Shown: positions 51,330-59,106, counted from the stretch's first letter. The stretch is 59,877 nucleotides of DNA from Pseudarthrobacter naphthalenicus (GCF_029076445.1 NZ_JARESG010000022.1:1-59877), one strand, 5' to 3'. Program-made: numbers and translations. Notes: generated from the sequence alone by a model not told the origin.

Positions 51330-52378
51330 AGACCCGAGAGATCGCCGCCACCGAGCCCATGACCCTTGCGTTCGAGGTCACCGTTTCCTCTGTCCAGGAG
51401 CTGAGCCCCACCTTCCGCCGCATCACCTTCGGCGGTTACTCGCTGCGCGACTTCGGCGTCTCCGGGGACACCCTGGACCTGCGGATCAAGCTGATGATTC
51501 CCTCGCTCGACGGCGACGGGCGGCAGATCCCGCTGCCCACCTTCACCATGAACGCCTCCGGCTGGTACCAGGAATGGCTCGCGATGGACCCCGCCGTGCG
51601 CGGCTCCATGCGCACCTACACCGTGCGCAGCGAACGCCTGGACGGCGTCTACCCGGAAATCGACGTCGACTTCGTGATGCACTCCGACGCAGGCGGGTAC
51701 TTGGACACCGTCAACGGGCCCGCCGCCAACTGGGCTCAGAACGCCCGGCCCGGCGACGCCCTCACCATCATCGGACCCAACAACCGGGCCGCGCAGTGCC
51801 GCACGGCCGAAACCTACGGCGGCATCGAGTGGCGTCCGGGCCTGGCCCAACGGGTCCTGCTCGCCGGTGACGAGACAGCCGTTCCCGCCATCTCCGCCAT
51901 CCTCGAAAGCCTGCCGTCCTACATGAGCGGCCATGCCTTCCTGGAGGTTCCCGAGGCCGGTGACTTCCTCGACCTGAAGACCGATGCCGCCGTCGACATC
52001 ACCTGGCTCGCCCGCGGGGCCGGCATCGGCCGCTCCCGCCAGCACGGCGAGTTGCTGCAGCACGCCGTGCGTCAGGCCGTGCCGGTACCCGGTTGGGTAG
52101 GCATCAAGGCGGCCAGCGGCGGTGGGGGCCCCGAGCCCGAGGACGTCAACGTGGACCTGGACATCCTCTGGGAGACTCCGGCGCGGATGGAGGCAGCGGT
52201 GCTCGAGGCCAGCAGGAACCCGGACATGCCGGCGGGTGCCATGCCCTTCTACGCCTGGATCGCCGGCGAGGCCGCCGTCATCAAGGACATGCGCCGGTAC
52301 CTCGTGCGGGACGTCGGCATCGACCGGAAACAGGTCGCGTTCATGGGCTACTGGCGCCACGGGAAAGCGGAGGGTTGA
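51326..52378 (+). CDS. Siderophore-interacting protein, ferric-siderophore reductase (SIP family)
   Basis: A 350-residue flavoprotein of the ViuB/SIP family that reduces imported ferric siderophore with NAD(P)H to release iron. The FAD-binding domain has LSPTFRRITFGGYSL and the flavin motif MRTYTVRSE; FVMHSDAGGYLDTVNGPAANWAQNARPGD follows. The pyridine-nucleotide domain has RVLLAGDETAVPAISAIL and FYAWIAGEAAVIKDMRRYLV. All SIP landmarks are there. An insertion of about 40 residues (GIGRSRQHGELLQHAVRQAV) near 250 is larger than in ViuB. It is the last gene of the uptake operon, followed by a large hairpin. Confidence 0.9.
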   Translation: MKTREIAATEPMTLAFEVTVSSVQELSPTFRRITFGGYSLRDFGVSGDTLDLRIKLMIPSLDGDGRQIPLPTFTMNASGWYQEWLAMDPAVRGSMRTYTVRSERLDGVYPEIDVDFVMHSDAGGYLDTVNGPAANWAQNARPGDALTIIGPNNRAAQCRTAETYGGIEWRPGLAQRVLLAGDETAVPAISAILESLPSYMSGHAFLEVPEAGDFLDLKTDAAVDITWLARGAGIGRSRQHGELLQHAVRQAVPVPGWVGIKAASGGGGPEPEDVNVDLDILWETPARMEAAVLEASRNPDMPAGAMPFYAWIAGEAAVIKDMRRYLVRDVGIDRKQVAFMGYWRHGKAEG

Positions 52379-52386
52379 CCGCTCAA

Positions 52387-52464
52387 GGGTGGAGGGGAGG
52401 CATCCTCGGCGTGCTCGCTCGTTCCTCGCTTAGACGCACGCTGCCGGATGCCTCCCCTCCACCC
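52387..52464. terminator. Large hairpin after the siderophore operon
   Basis: GGGTGGAGGGGAGGCATCC (52387-52405) pairs perfectly with GGATGCCTCCCCTCCACCC (52446-52464), a 19-bp stem around a 40-base loop. It lies just behind the siderophore-interacting gene. There is no U-tract, so it is either a Rho-independent-like terminator without tail, or an intergenic repeat element that stabilises the transcript. Confidence 0.5.
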
Positions 52465-52470
52465 CTTCCA

Positions 52471-52518
52471 GACGCTCTCTCACTTAATGTGGGGTTTTTG
52501 GCAACCCTCTCGCACCCC
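52471..52518. repeat. Second copy of the CTCTCTCACTTAATG element
   Basis: Bases 52471-52492 are identical to 44281-44302. The next 20 or so bases stay similar (a TTTTTG run, then CCCTCTC and CAC), so roughly 45 bases are shared. This copy lacks the inverted repeats of the first one and lies behind the siderophore operon. Confidence 0.75.
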
Positions 52519-52573
52519 ACGCCTGTTGCCCGGTGTTAACGTCGGCTTTGCTTTCGACGGCTACGGTGGTGGG

Positions 52574-53416
52574 GTGTGCGCTGAATCTTTGCTTCCTTCG
52601 AGCGGCCGGCGCGTTTTTGTTGCCTTGGGGGATTCCTTCACAGAGGGCGTCGGGGACCGGGATGAACGGCTGCCCAACGGGGTGCGCGGGTGGGCTGACC
52701 GGGTGGCTGAGAAGCTGGCAAAGGCTAACCCGGGCTGGGAATACGCCAACCTGGCCATTCGGAGTAAACGGCTGCGCCACGTGGTGAGCGAACAGCTGGA
52801 GCCGGCGCTCGCCATGAAGCCCGCCTTGATCACCCTGTACGCCGGCGGAAACGACATCCTGGACATCGGCACTGACATGGCTGTCCTGATGGATGACTAC
52901 GAAAAGCTGGTGGCACGGCTTGCCGGGAGCGGGGCAACGCTGGTCCTGTTCACGGGTTTTGACGTCAAGGTTTCGGCCGTGCTGGAGCTGCTGAAGAAGC
53001 GGAACACCGTCTACAACCAGCGGGTCCGGGAAATCGCGGCCCAGTACGGCGCCGTGCTGGTGGATTACTGGTGCCTGGATGCGTTCCATGACCAGCGGAT
53101 GTGGGACTCGGACCGGCTCCACATGTCCAAGGCGGGCCACAAATACCTCGCGGGGCAGGTCTTGGACCAGCTCGGCGTGCCGCACAAGATTCAGCCCAAG
53201 GAATGGGAGCCGCTGCCCCGGCTTAGCCTGCGCGAGTGGGAGCAGCAGCAGCGGCGCTGGGTCAATGACTGGGTGGTGCCGCTCTTTGGCCGCAAGATCA
53301 GGGGCATCACGCTGGGGGACTCACTGGCGGCGCGCTGGCCCGAACCGGTCAGGGTACCGCGGAAGCGTGGCCTGAAGAAGGTGGCGGAGAACCGCGCCAA
53401 GGCCACAGGGGCTTAG
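52574..53416 (+). CDS. SGNH/GDSL-family hydrolase
   Basis: A 280-residue serine hydrolase. Block I is VALGDSFTEGVGD with the nucleophile Ser, Gly is in YANLAIRSKR, block III Asn is in LYAGGNDIL, and block V is DRLHMSKAGH with the Asp-x2-His pair. There is no signal peptide, so it is an intracellular esterase or acylhydrolase of unknown substrate. The GTG at 52574 is preferred; the listed frame starts earlier through the repeat element and has no coding character. A paralogue lies at 54289-55050. Its tail is extended and basic (PRKRGLKKVAENRAKATGA). The stop overlaps the convergent YciI-like gene by four bases (TTAG). Confidence 0.85.
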   Translation: MCAESLLPSSGRRVFVALGDSFTEGVGDRDERLPNGVRGWADRVAEKLAKANPGWEYANLAIRSKRLRHVVSEQLEPALAMKPALITLYAGGNDILDIGTDMAVLMDDYEKLVARLAGSGATLVLFTGFDVKVSAVLELLKKRNTVYNQRVREIAAQYGAVLVDYWCLDAFHDQRMWDSDRLHMSKAGHKYLAGQVLDQLGVPHKIQPKEWEPLPRLSLREWEQQQRRWVNDWVVPLFGRKIRGITLGDSLAARWPEPVRVPRKRGLKKVAENRAKATGA

Positions 53417-53700
53417 GTGTCCAGCAGGTTTTCGTAGCCCTCGGCCACGGTGGTGGCCGTGAACTCGATGACCTCGAACTCGGCCACCCCGTTGCTGTAG
53501 AACGGGTCCCTGGCCAGGGCTGCATCAAGGGTGGCGCGGCTGGCCTTGGACAACAGCACACCGCCCACCGCCGGAACCAGGCGTCCGGACGCAAGGAACA
53601 CGCCGTCGTCGAACGCTTCTTTGACCCAGGCCATATGCGCGGGGCGGTGATAGTCAACGATGTCTTCGGGCACTTTGTAGGTGAGCGACACAACAAACAT
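53413..53700 (-). CDS. YciI-like protein
   Basis: A 95-residue ferredoxin-like alpha+beta protein of the YciI family: MFVVSLTYKVPEDIVDYHRPAHMAWVKEAFDDGVFLASGRL, then PAVGGVLLSKASRATLDAALARDPF. The conserved His of the family (YHRPAH) and the Asp in RDPF are both present. Function of the family is unclear; some take part in dehalogenation or chloromuconolactone pathways. It starts at an ATG with a modest ribosome binding site and converges with the SGNH gene. Confidence 0.85.
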   Translation of the reverse strand: MFVVSLTYKVPEDIVDYHRPAHMAWVKEAFDDGVFLASGRLVPAVGGVLLSKASRATLDAALARDPFYSNGVAEFEVIEFTATTVAEGYENLLDT

Positions 53701-53769
53701 AGGCCCAGCCTACCGGCGCGCGGACCCGGCACTTGAACTGTCAAGAGTTTGTCCTCCTAGAATGGAGTC

Positions 53770-54249
53770 ATGACCGAACCGCGCTGGCTGAACGCCGACG
53801 AACGCCGTGCCTGGCTGGCGATCCTGAGTATCAACACCCTTCTCCCCGCCGCCCTGGACAGTCAGCTCCACACTGCCGGCAAGGTATCCCTGTTCGACTA
53901 CAACGTCATGGCGATGCTTTCGGAGGCCGAAGGGCATTTTCTTCCCATGAGTGAGCTGGCAGCCCGGACCAGTTCGTCGCTGTCCCGGCTCTCGCATGTG
54001 GTGTCGAAACTGGAAAAGCGCGGCTGGCTGGAGCGGCGTCCGCACCCGCGTGACGCGCGGGTGACCACAGCGCACCTGTCCGACGACGGGATGGCCACTT
54101 TGGTGAACCTCGCCCCGGGGCACGTAGAGGCAGTCCGGACAAAGTTCCTGGATGCGCTGACGGACCGCGACGTTAATGATTTGGCCCGCATCGGGGAGAA
54201 AATTGTGGCCCGGCTCGACGATGACCACTGGATCCTCCGCGAAAGCTGA
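53770..54249 (+). CDS. MarR-family transcriptional regulator
   Basis: A 159-residue MarR winged-helix protein. VSLFDYNVMAMLSEAEGHFLPMSELAARTSSSLSRLSHVVSKLEKRGWLERRPHPRDARVTTAHLSDDGMATL shows the recognition helix followed by the wing (RRPHPRDAR). The C-terminal dimerisation helix VARLDDDHW closes the chain. It lies between two paralogous SGNH hydrolase genes, the second starting 39 bases downstream, so it may control that gene. The start ATG at 53770 follows GAATGGAG. Confidence 0.9.
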   Translation: MTEPRWLNADERRAWLAILSINTLLPAALDSQLHTAGKVSLFDYNVMAMLSEAEGHFLPMSELAARTSSSLSRLSHVVSKLEKRGWLERRPHPRDARVTTAHLSDDGMATLVNLAPGHVEAVRTKFLDALTDRDVNDLARIGEKIVARLDDDHWILRES

Positions 54250-54288
54250 TTCTTGGTTGCTCGCGGCAACGGATGACAGACTGGCGCT

Positions 54289-55050
54289 ATGGATTTTTCG
54301 GCCCGGTACGTAGCCCTTGGTGATTCCTTCACTGAAGGAGTCGGTGATGATGACGCCACCCGTCCTAACGGAGTCCGGGGCTGGGCCGACCGCGTGGCTG
54401 AGCAGCTGGGCGCGGCGGATCCCGCCTTCGGCTACGCCAACCTCGCCATCCGCGGCAGGAAGCTCCGCCAGATCATGGCAGAGCAGGTGGACGCCGCCGT
54501 CGAGCTTAAGCCCACCCTGGTAACCATTTATGCAGGGGCCAACGACATTCTGCGGCCCAGGATCGACATCGACGATCTGCTCACTGAGTACGACGCCGGC
54601 ATCCGCAAGCTGACCGCCACCGGAGCCACCGTGGTGATGTTCACCGGCTTCGATGCACGCGGTTCCAAGGTGTTCAGCGCCATGCGCGGGCGCACTGCGA
54701 TCTATAACGAGCTGGTGCGCGGCATCGCGGGTGACCACGGCGCCCTCCTGGTCGATTACTGGCGCTTCAGCGAGTACTACGACTGGGGCATGTGGGCGAA
54801 GGACCGGATGCACATGTCCGCCGCAGGCCACGCCAACATGGCCAGGCGCGTCCTGACGGTCCTCGAACACGAGCACTCCATCGACGTCCCGCCCATGACC
54901 CCCGTCCCCGAACTCAGCAGGGCCGAAGCGATCCGCGCCAACGCCCGCTGGGTCCGCGAATTTGCCGGGCCGTGGGTGGTCCGCCGTGTCACCGGGAAGT
55001 CCTCCGGCGACGGACTGGCTCCCAAATACGGCCGGCTCACGCACCTCTGA
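54289..55050 (+). CDS. SGNH/GDSL-family hydrolase (paralogue of the upstream one)
   Basis: A 253-residue serine hydrolase. Block I is YVALGDSFTEGVGDDDATRPNGVRGWADR, Gly is in YANLAIRGRK, Asn in IYAGANDIL, and the Asp-His pair in DRMHMSAAGHANMARR. It shares many exact blocks with the hydrolase at 52574-53416, including NGVRGWADRVAE and HMSxAGH, so it is a paralogue from an old duplication. There is no export signal. It follows the MarR gene by 39 bases. The substrate is unknown. Confidence 0.88.
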   Translation: MDFSARYVALGDSFTEGVGDDDATRPNGVRGWADRVAEQLGAADPAFGYANLAIRGRKLRQIMAEQVDAAVELKPTLVTIYAGANDILRPRIDIDDLLTEYDAGIRKLTATGATVVMFTGFDARGSKVFSAMRGRTAIYNELVRGIAGDHGALLVDYWRFSEYYDWGMWAKDRMHMSAAGHANMARRVLTVLEHEHSIDVPPMTPVPELSRAEAIRANARWVREFAGPWVVRRVTGKSSGDGLAPKYGRLTHL

Positions 55051-55066
55051 ACCGGGCCCGGAAGCT

Positions 55067-55885
55067 CTAGCGGCGGAAGTCCGGCGTCCCCAGCAGCTCC
55101 CCGTCCGGGGCGACGGCCAACACGGCGACGTCCCAGCCATCGGTGGCCCGGTCCAGCATGGGCATGCCGCCGGCCACGATCGCGGTGGCCAGGACGTCGG
55201 CGGTGGTGATGTCCGCGGCGGCCACGGTGGCCTGGACAAAGTCGGCGCTGCTTCCCACCCGCCAGATGTGCTCCCCGCGTTCCGCAGAGCCGGAGGTGGC
55301 GACGGCGCTGTGCCGGCTGCTGCCACCCAGCGCGTAGCCGGTAAGCAGGCTTTGGCGGTCCGCCGGGTCCACGATGCCGGCTTTCCAGGGCTCGCCGCTG
55401 CCCGGGCGGGGCGAGCCGCTGACCAGGACGTCGCCGCCGGCATTGAGGCACCAGTCCGTGCGCCCGAGCGCCAGCAGGGACGTCCCCGCCTCCCGGATTG
55501 CCTGGGCCTTGATGAGCCCGGAAAGGTCCAGCACGCCGTCGGGCCGTTCCGGCGAGAAAGCCCCGTGCGTCCGCAGCCGCCATTCGTGCGCCTCGGCATA
55601 CCGCTCGCGCATCTCGGTTGAGGCGCCGCGCAGCGTCAGTTCGCCCCGGGCCAGCCTGGCCGCTTCGGAATCCACGCGGTAAAGACTGAATCTTTCGTCC
55701 AGGTCCCCGAAAAGGCGTTCGACGACGGCGGTGGCGGCAGCGAGCTCCTCGAGCCCTGGCTGCCCTTCCGCGGGGGAGTCGATCGGCAGCGTCAGCCCGA
55801 TGACCGTGCCCATGCATTCAAAGGTGCGGGCCTTCAGGACGACGCCGCCGGCTGCGGCGTCCAGGGGGTTAGAGGTGGGCTGCAT
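55067..55885 (-). CDS. apbE: FAD:protein FMN transferase (ApbE)
   Basis: A 272-residue ApbE-family flavin transferase that attaches FMN from FAD to a Thr of secreted or membrane proteins. Landmarks are VLDLSGLIKAQAIREAGTSLLAL, DWCLNAGGDVLVSG (family LVNAGGDI), and TADVLATAIVAGGM (the metal-binding Asp of the C-terminus). The obvious target is the FMN_bind protein encoded just upstream, which carries an acceptor motif. The ATG at 55885 is 17 bases inside the end of that gene. No signal peptide is seen; cytoplasmic or membrane-linked members exist. The gene converges with the SGNH gene 16 bases away. Confidence 0.9.
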   Translation of the reverse strand: MQPTSNPLDAAAGGVVLKARTFECMGTVIGLTLPIDSPAEGQPGLEELAAATAVVERLFGDLDERFSLYRVDSEAARLARGELTLRGASTEMRERYAEAHEWRLRTHGAFSPERPDGVLDLSGLIKAQAIREAGTSLLALGRTDWCLNAGGDVLVSGSPRPGSGEPWKAGIVDPADRQSLLTGYALGGSSRHSAVATSGSAERGEHIWRVGSSADFVQATVAAADITTADVLATAIVAGGMPMLDRATDGWDVAVLAVAPDGELLGTPDFRR

Positions 55886-56360
55886 CAATTGCCGCCTGGA
55901 CTGAGGTCAGGTACGCGTCGCTGGTGATGGTGGCGCCGCTGACGGTCTGAACATCCGCCGACTGCGCCGCGAGGACCTTGCTCCGGAGCAGGGGCGCCGC
56001 GCGGTTGCTGATCTGGATCGACTTGCCGTCGGTGTTGGTCAGCTGGAGGGCGGTGACATCCGTGATCTTCCCGTTGGCTACCGTGATCTGGACCTGCACG
56101 GGACCGAACCGGGTCTGCACGGCGGTTCCCTTATACGTGCCGGAGGCGGAGGTTCCGGTCGAACCGGAAGCGCTTGAGGAACCGGACGACCCGGACGAAC
56201 CCGACCCGGACGAACCGGTACCCGTCGAACCCGTGGTGCCTGCCGCCGTCGTACTTGACGCGACGGTGCTGATGCCGCCTGCCTGGGTGCCTGTTTGCCA
56301 TCCCGCCAGGAGGATCCCGGCGGAGGCCAGGGCCGCTGCGACTGTTCCGCGTATTTTCAC
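55869..56360 (-). CDS. Secreted FMN-binding-domain protein with flavinylation motif
   Basis: A 163-residue exported protein. The N-terminus KIRGTVAAALASAGILLAGW is a signal peptide, then a Ser/Gly/Thr linker (about 34-75: TGTGSSGSGSSGSSGSSSAS). The FMN_bind domain runs from GTYKGTAVQTRFGPVQVQI to the C-terminus and ends VSGATITSDAYL, with Thr144 in the Thr acceptor motif SGAT of ApbE. It would carry covalent FMN on the outer face of the membrane. It is preceded by the ferric-reductase-like gene, which it overlaps by four bases (ATGA), and followed by apbE. Confidence 0.88.
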   Translation of the reverse strand: MKIRGTVAAALASAGILLAGWQTGTQAGGISTVASSTTAAGTTGSTGTGSSGSGSSGSSGSSSASGSTGTSASGTYKGTAVQTRFGPVQVQITVANGKITDVTALQLTNTDGKSIQISNRAAPLLRSKVLAAQSADVQTVSGATITSDAYLTSVQAAIDAAHL

Positions 56361-57829
56361 CAGTCAAACCTTTCGTGATGGATCTGTTCATCGGGGACGC
56401 CGGCTTTACCGGCATCCGCTATGACGTTGGCCGCCCACGCCGCCGGGCCGCAGACGTAGACGTCCGCATCCGCGATGTCCGGCACATAGGAGGTGAGGCT
56501 GAAGCCGTTTCGCACGGCTTCCTCGGGGAGCCAGGTGGAGTGGCCGTGGGCCCTCGGGCCGGTGAGATGGAAGAGCCGGACCCCCCGGGCCTGGCAGAGG
56601 TCGAGGATTTCGCTGCCCAGGTAGAGCTCCTGGTCGGTGTGGCCGCGGAGCAGGACGGTCGCCTCACCCGGAGCAAACGGCGTGGTTTCGAGCAGTGCGC
56701 GCAGCGGCGTTATGCCGATGCCGGCACCGATCATCACCACCTTGTTCCTGGTCCTGGCAGCCGTGCTGAGCAGCCCGTACGGACCCTCCAGCGCAACCTT
56801 GGTCCCCTTCCGCAGCCGCAGGAGTTGGGCGGACCCGTCGCCAAGGTTCCGCACGGTGACCCGCAGCGTCCCCTGGCCTTCCGGGCCATTGAAGACGGGT
56901 TCGGCGGACAGGCTGAACGGGTGGGGATGCCACCACATTCCCGTGGCCAGGAAGCGCCAGATGAAGAAGCGTCCGCCCGTGCCGGCCAGCTGTTCCAGCT
57001 TCCGGCCCTTCATGACGATGTTCACCACGCCCGGCGCCACGGCCTCCACGCGGGCCACTGACAACTGGTGCCGTGCCGAGGCAAGCACCGGCTCCAGTAC
57101 CCGGAAGTACACCAGGGCCGTGCCCGTGTAGATGCAGATGGCCAGCCAGTACCATCGCTGCCAGGTGCCCGCCGCGAAGAGGCCGCCCACGCTGAACTGG
57201 TGAGGCAGTGACGTTGCCACCGCGGCATAGGTCAGCAGGTGCACAACGTACCAAAACTCGTAGGGAAAACGACGCCGGACAGCCACCAGGGAGGTCACGA
57301 CGACGGCGATGGACAGCGCCATGGAGACGAACGCCAGCCACATGTCCGGGACCTGCACCCACAGGTTGATGGACTCGGTGACCGGATCCAGCCCTTCGTC
57401 CATGCCGTACCCGACCGCGATCAGGAGGCCGTGTGCCAGAAGCAGGTACAGGGATGGTTTTCCCAGCTTCCCGTGGAACTCCAAGGCGCGGTCGTGACCG
57501 ATGGTGCGGTCAATGAAGGGAATCCTCGCGGCCAGGAGGAGCATGAGCAGGACCAGGTCCATGCCCGCCAGCCCGGCCACGATCCCCGCCGCCGTGAACA
57601 GGGAGGCGGGGGAGGTGATCTGGGCGGCCCCGCCGTCGGCAAGCCAGAGGGCAATTGCGGCGGCGACGGAGACCCAGGCAATGACGGTCAGGAGGTCTGT
57701 CCGAAGCATGCGTTGCCGGTACTGGCGGGCAAACCAGCCGGGGGCGGGCCTCTTCGCTGATGGTGGTGAAAGCTCCGGGCGGCCGGAGCTGCTTGCGGCC
57801 GGAGTCGCCGGCAGGAGCTGTGTGTTCAT
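56357..57829 (-). CDS. Ferric-reductase-like transmembrane flavin oxidoreductase
   Basis: A 490-residue protein with an N-terminal six-helix ferric-reductase-like transmembrane domain (helices about 45-215) and an FNR-type C-terminal half. His residues of possible haem ligation are in LLLAHGLLIAVGYG and VVHLLTYAAVATSLPHQFS. FAD binding is by WWHPHPFSLSAEP and NAD(P) by MIGAGIGITPLRALLE. It would pass electrons from NAD(P)H through FAD and haem across the membrane, presumably to the flavinylated protein encoded next. Terminal acceptors could be Fe(III) or others. The ATG at 57829 starts a typical charged N-terminus; the listed longer frame is not needed. Confidence 0.87.
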   Translation of the reverse strand: MNTQLLPATPAASSSGRPELSPPSAKRPAPGWFARQYRQRMLRTDLLTVIAWVSVAAAIALWLADGGAAQITSPASLFTAAGIVAGLAGMDLVLLMLLLAARIPFIDRTIGHDRALEFHGKLGKPSLYLLLAHGLLIAVGYGMDEGLDPVTESINLWVQVPDMWLAFVSMALSIAVVVTSLVAVRRRFPYEFWYVVHLLTYAAVATSLPHQFSVGGLFAAGTWQRWYWLAICIYTGTALVYFRVLEPVLASARHQLSVARVEAVAPGVVNIVMKGRKLEQLAGTGGRFFIWRFLATGMWWHPHPFSLSAEPVFNGPEGQGTLRVTVRNLGDGSAQLLRLRKGTKVALEGPYGLLSTAARTRNKVVMIGAGIGITPLRALLETTPFAPGEATVLLRGHTDQELYLGSEILDLCQARGVRLFHLTGPRAHGHSTWLPEEAVRNGFSLTSYVPDIADADVYVCGPAAWAANVIADAGKAGVPDEQIHHERFDW

Positions 57830-58145
57830 GTATCCAAGATGCTTGGCGAAGCTATGTCCCTGCTGTGAAAAGGACCAACCTGCGGCTGTGACCATTTGTT
57901 GGCCCTTATACACCGTTGTCCGCCGGATTGGTCTTTAATTGCCTCAACTCGTAGACTTGGTAGGCGCTAAGTGCGCGGAGCGTGCGCAATTGCTCCGGTG
58001 GCCCGGTAAATTCTCCAGGGTAGCCGGTAGTTAGGGGCTCAAGTTGCGTGACTAACCGTTCACCCTGATCACTTTGGGTCGCTCTTAGACGCATGATCCT
58101 GCAGCAGATATGCGGATCATTACTTTCAATTCTTGAGGAGAAGTC
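57830..58145. other. Intergenic region upstream of rpmB, no convincing gene
   Basis: These 316 bases lie between the divergent flavin oxidoreductase and rpmB genes and are less GC-rich than their surroundings. An inverted repeat (ATGATCC at 58093-58099 and GGATCAT at 58114-58120) lies 26-53 bases before the rpmB start and could be an operator, and GAGGAG at 58134-58139 is the rpmB ribosome binding site. A minus-strand open frame (57906-58095 or longer) uses rare codons and has no motif. No clear Zur-box was recognised. Confidence 0.4.
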
Positions 58146-58382
58146 ATGGCAGCACACTGCCAAGTGACCGGAGCCGAGCCGGGCTTTGGGCACAGCATTT
58201 CGCACTCGCACCGCCGCAACAAGCGTCGGTTCGATCCGAACATTCAGAAGAAGCGCTACTGGGTTCCGTCCCTGCGGCGTAACGTCACGCTGCAGGTTTC
58301 TGCGCGTGGCATCAAGACCATCGACGTACGCGGCATCGACGCAGTCGTCGCCTCTATCCTGGCTCGTGGGGTGAAGCTCTAG
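58146..58382 (+). CDS. rpmB: 50S ribosomal protein L28, zinc-independent form
   Basis: A 78-residue L28. MAAHCQVTGAEPGFGHSISHSHRRNKRRFDPNIQKKRY and the tail TIDVRGIDAVVASIL are standard. The zinc-binding Cys pairs of the C+ form are absent (only one Cys at position 5), so it belongs to the zinc-independent paralogues. It is the first gene of an rpmB-rpmG-rpsN cluster, which in many actinobacteria is repressed by Zur when zinc is plentiful. The stop overlaps rpmG by one base (TAGTG). The start ATG follows GAGGAG. Confidence 0.95.
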   Translation: MAAHCQVTGAEPGFGHSISHSHRRNKRRFDPNIQKKRYWVPSLRRNVTLQVSARGIKTIDVRGIDAVVASILARGVKL

Positions 58383-58549
58383 TGGCTAAGGACAAGGACG
58401 TACGTCCGATCATCAAGCTCAAGTCGACCGCGGGCACGGGTTACACCTATGTAACCCGTAAGAACCGTCGTAACGATCCGGACCGCATGGTTCTGAAGAA
58501 GTACGACCCCAAGATCCGCCAGCACGTCGAATTCCGAGAGGAGCGCTAA
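58382..58549 (+). CDS. rpmG: 50S ribosomal protein L33, zinc-independent form
   Basis: A 55-residue L33: MAKDKDVRPIIKLKSTAGTG, TYVTRKNRRNDPDRMVLKKY, DPKIRQHVEFREER. It lacks the two CxxC motifs of the zinc-binding form. It starts with GTG sharing one base with the rpmB stop and ends three bases before the rpsN start, so translation is coupled. The length is usual. It is too short for many automated ORF lists but the homology is unambiguous. Confidence 0.95.
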   Translation: MAKDKDVRPIIKLKSTAGTGYTYVTRKNRRNDPDRMVLKKYDPKIRQHVEFREER

Positions 58550-58552
58550 ACC

Positions 58553-58858
58553 ATGGCTAAGAAGTCCAAGATTGCTCGCAACGAGCAGCGCAAGGTCATC
58601 GTTGAGCGTTACGCTGCCAAGCGCCTCGAACTGAAGAAGGCCCTGGTTGACCCCAACTCAACCGACGAGGCACGCGAAGCTGCACGCCTCGGCCTGCAGA
58701 AGCTGCCCCGCAACGCCTCCCCGATCCGTCTGCGTAACCGCGACATCATCGACGGCCGTCCCCGCGGTACCTTCCAGAAATTCGGTATCTCCCGTGTTCG
58801 CTTCCGCGACATGGCTCACCGCGGTGAGCTCCCGGGCATCACCAAGTCTTCCTGGTAA
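58553..58858 (+). CDS. rpsN: 30S ribosomal protein S14, zinc-independent long form
   Basis: A 101-residue S14. KLPRNASPIRLRNRDIIDGRPRG then FQKFGISRVRFRDMAHRGELPGITKSSW is the standard C-terminus. The zinc-binding CxxC-x12-CxxC of the short (about 61-residue) form is missing, and the length is that of the long C- form. It can replace the zinc-containing S14 when zinc is scarce. It starts at an ATG three bases after the rpmG stop. A perfect hairpin follows 28 bases behind its stop. Confidence 0.95.
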   Translation: MAKKSKIARNEQRKVIVERYAAKRLELKKALVDPNSTDEAREAARLGLQKLPRNASPIRLRNRDIIDGRPRGTFQKFGISRVRFRDMAHRGELPGITKSSW

Positions 58859-58885
58859 TTCAGCACCGCTGATTCCAGCAGCTTG

Positions 58886-58921
58886 AGAAGGGCCGGCAAC
58901 CAATTGGTTGCCGGCCCTTCT
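58886..58921 (+). terminator. Perfect 36-base palindrome, terminator of the ribosomal-protein operon
   Basis: An exact palindrome with 18-base arms, starting AGAAGGGCCGGCAACCA and mirrored. It lies 28 bases behind rpsN and before the rRNA leader. The tail is TGCATTTAAA, not a run of T, so termination may be weaker or need help. It separates the ribosomal protein operon from the rRNA operon. Confidence 0.75.
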
Positions 58922-59077
58922 GCATTTAAACGCCACGGGGCATTGATGAGGATGGTCCAGATCCGCACCTGTGTTGCAGCGTACAGAAGGAATGTACGAC
59001 GGCGGGACTCATCCTGAGTGCCCATTGGCCGTATGTTCCCCGGAATCGCGGGGAACGGGGCCCCATCCGGGATGGAT

Positions 59078-59106
59078 TTGCGGCAAGGCGTCACTGGGTG
59101 TATTGT
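59078..59106 (+). promoter_or_regulatory. Candidate rRNA promoter, first
   Basis: TTGCGG (59078-59083) and TATTGT (59101-59106) are spaced 17 bases. The upstream bases ATGGATTTGCG (59072-59082) recur at the second promoter. Housekeeping sigma-factor type. Confidence 0.5.

Noticed and set aside
53710..55599. 629-codon minus-strand open frame
   Set aside because: Antisense to the MarR and second SGNH genes and in the wrong frame for apbE.
57906..58211. Minus-strand frame of 62-101 codons upstream of rpmB
   Set aside because: Rare codons (TTA, CTA, AGA), weak ribosome binding site, no homology; kept only as intergenic.
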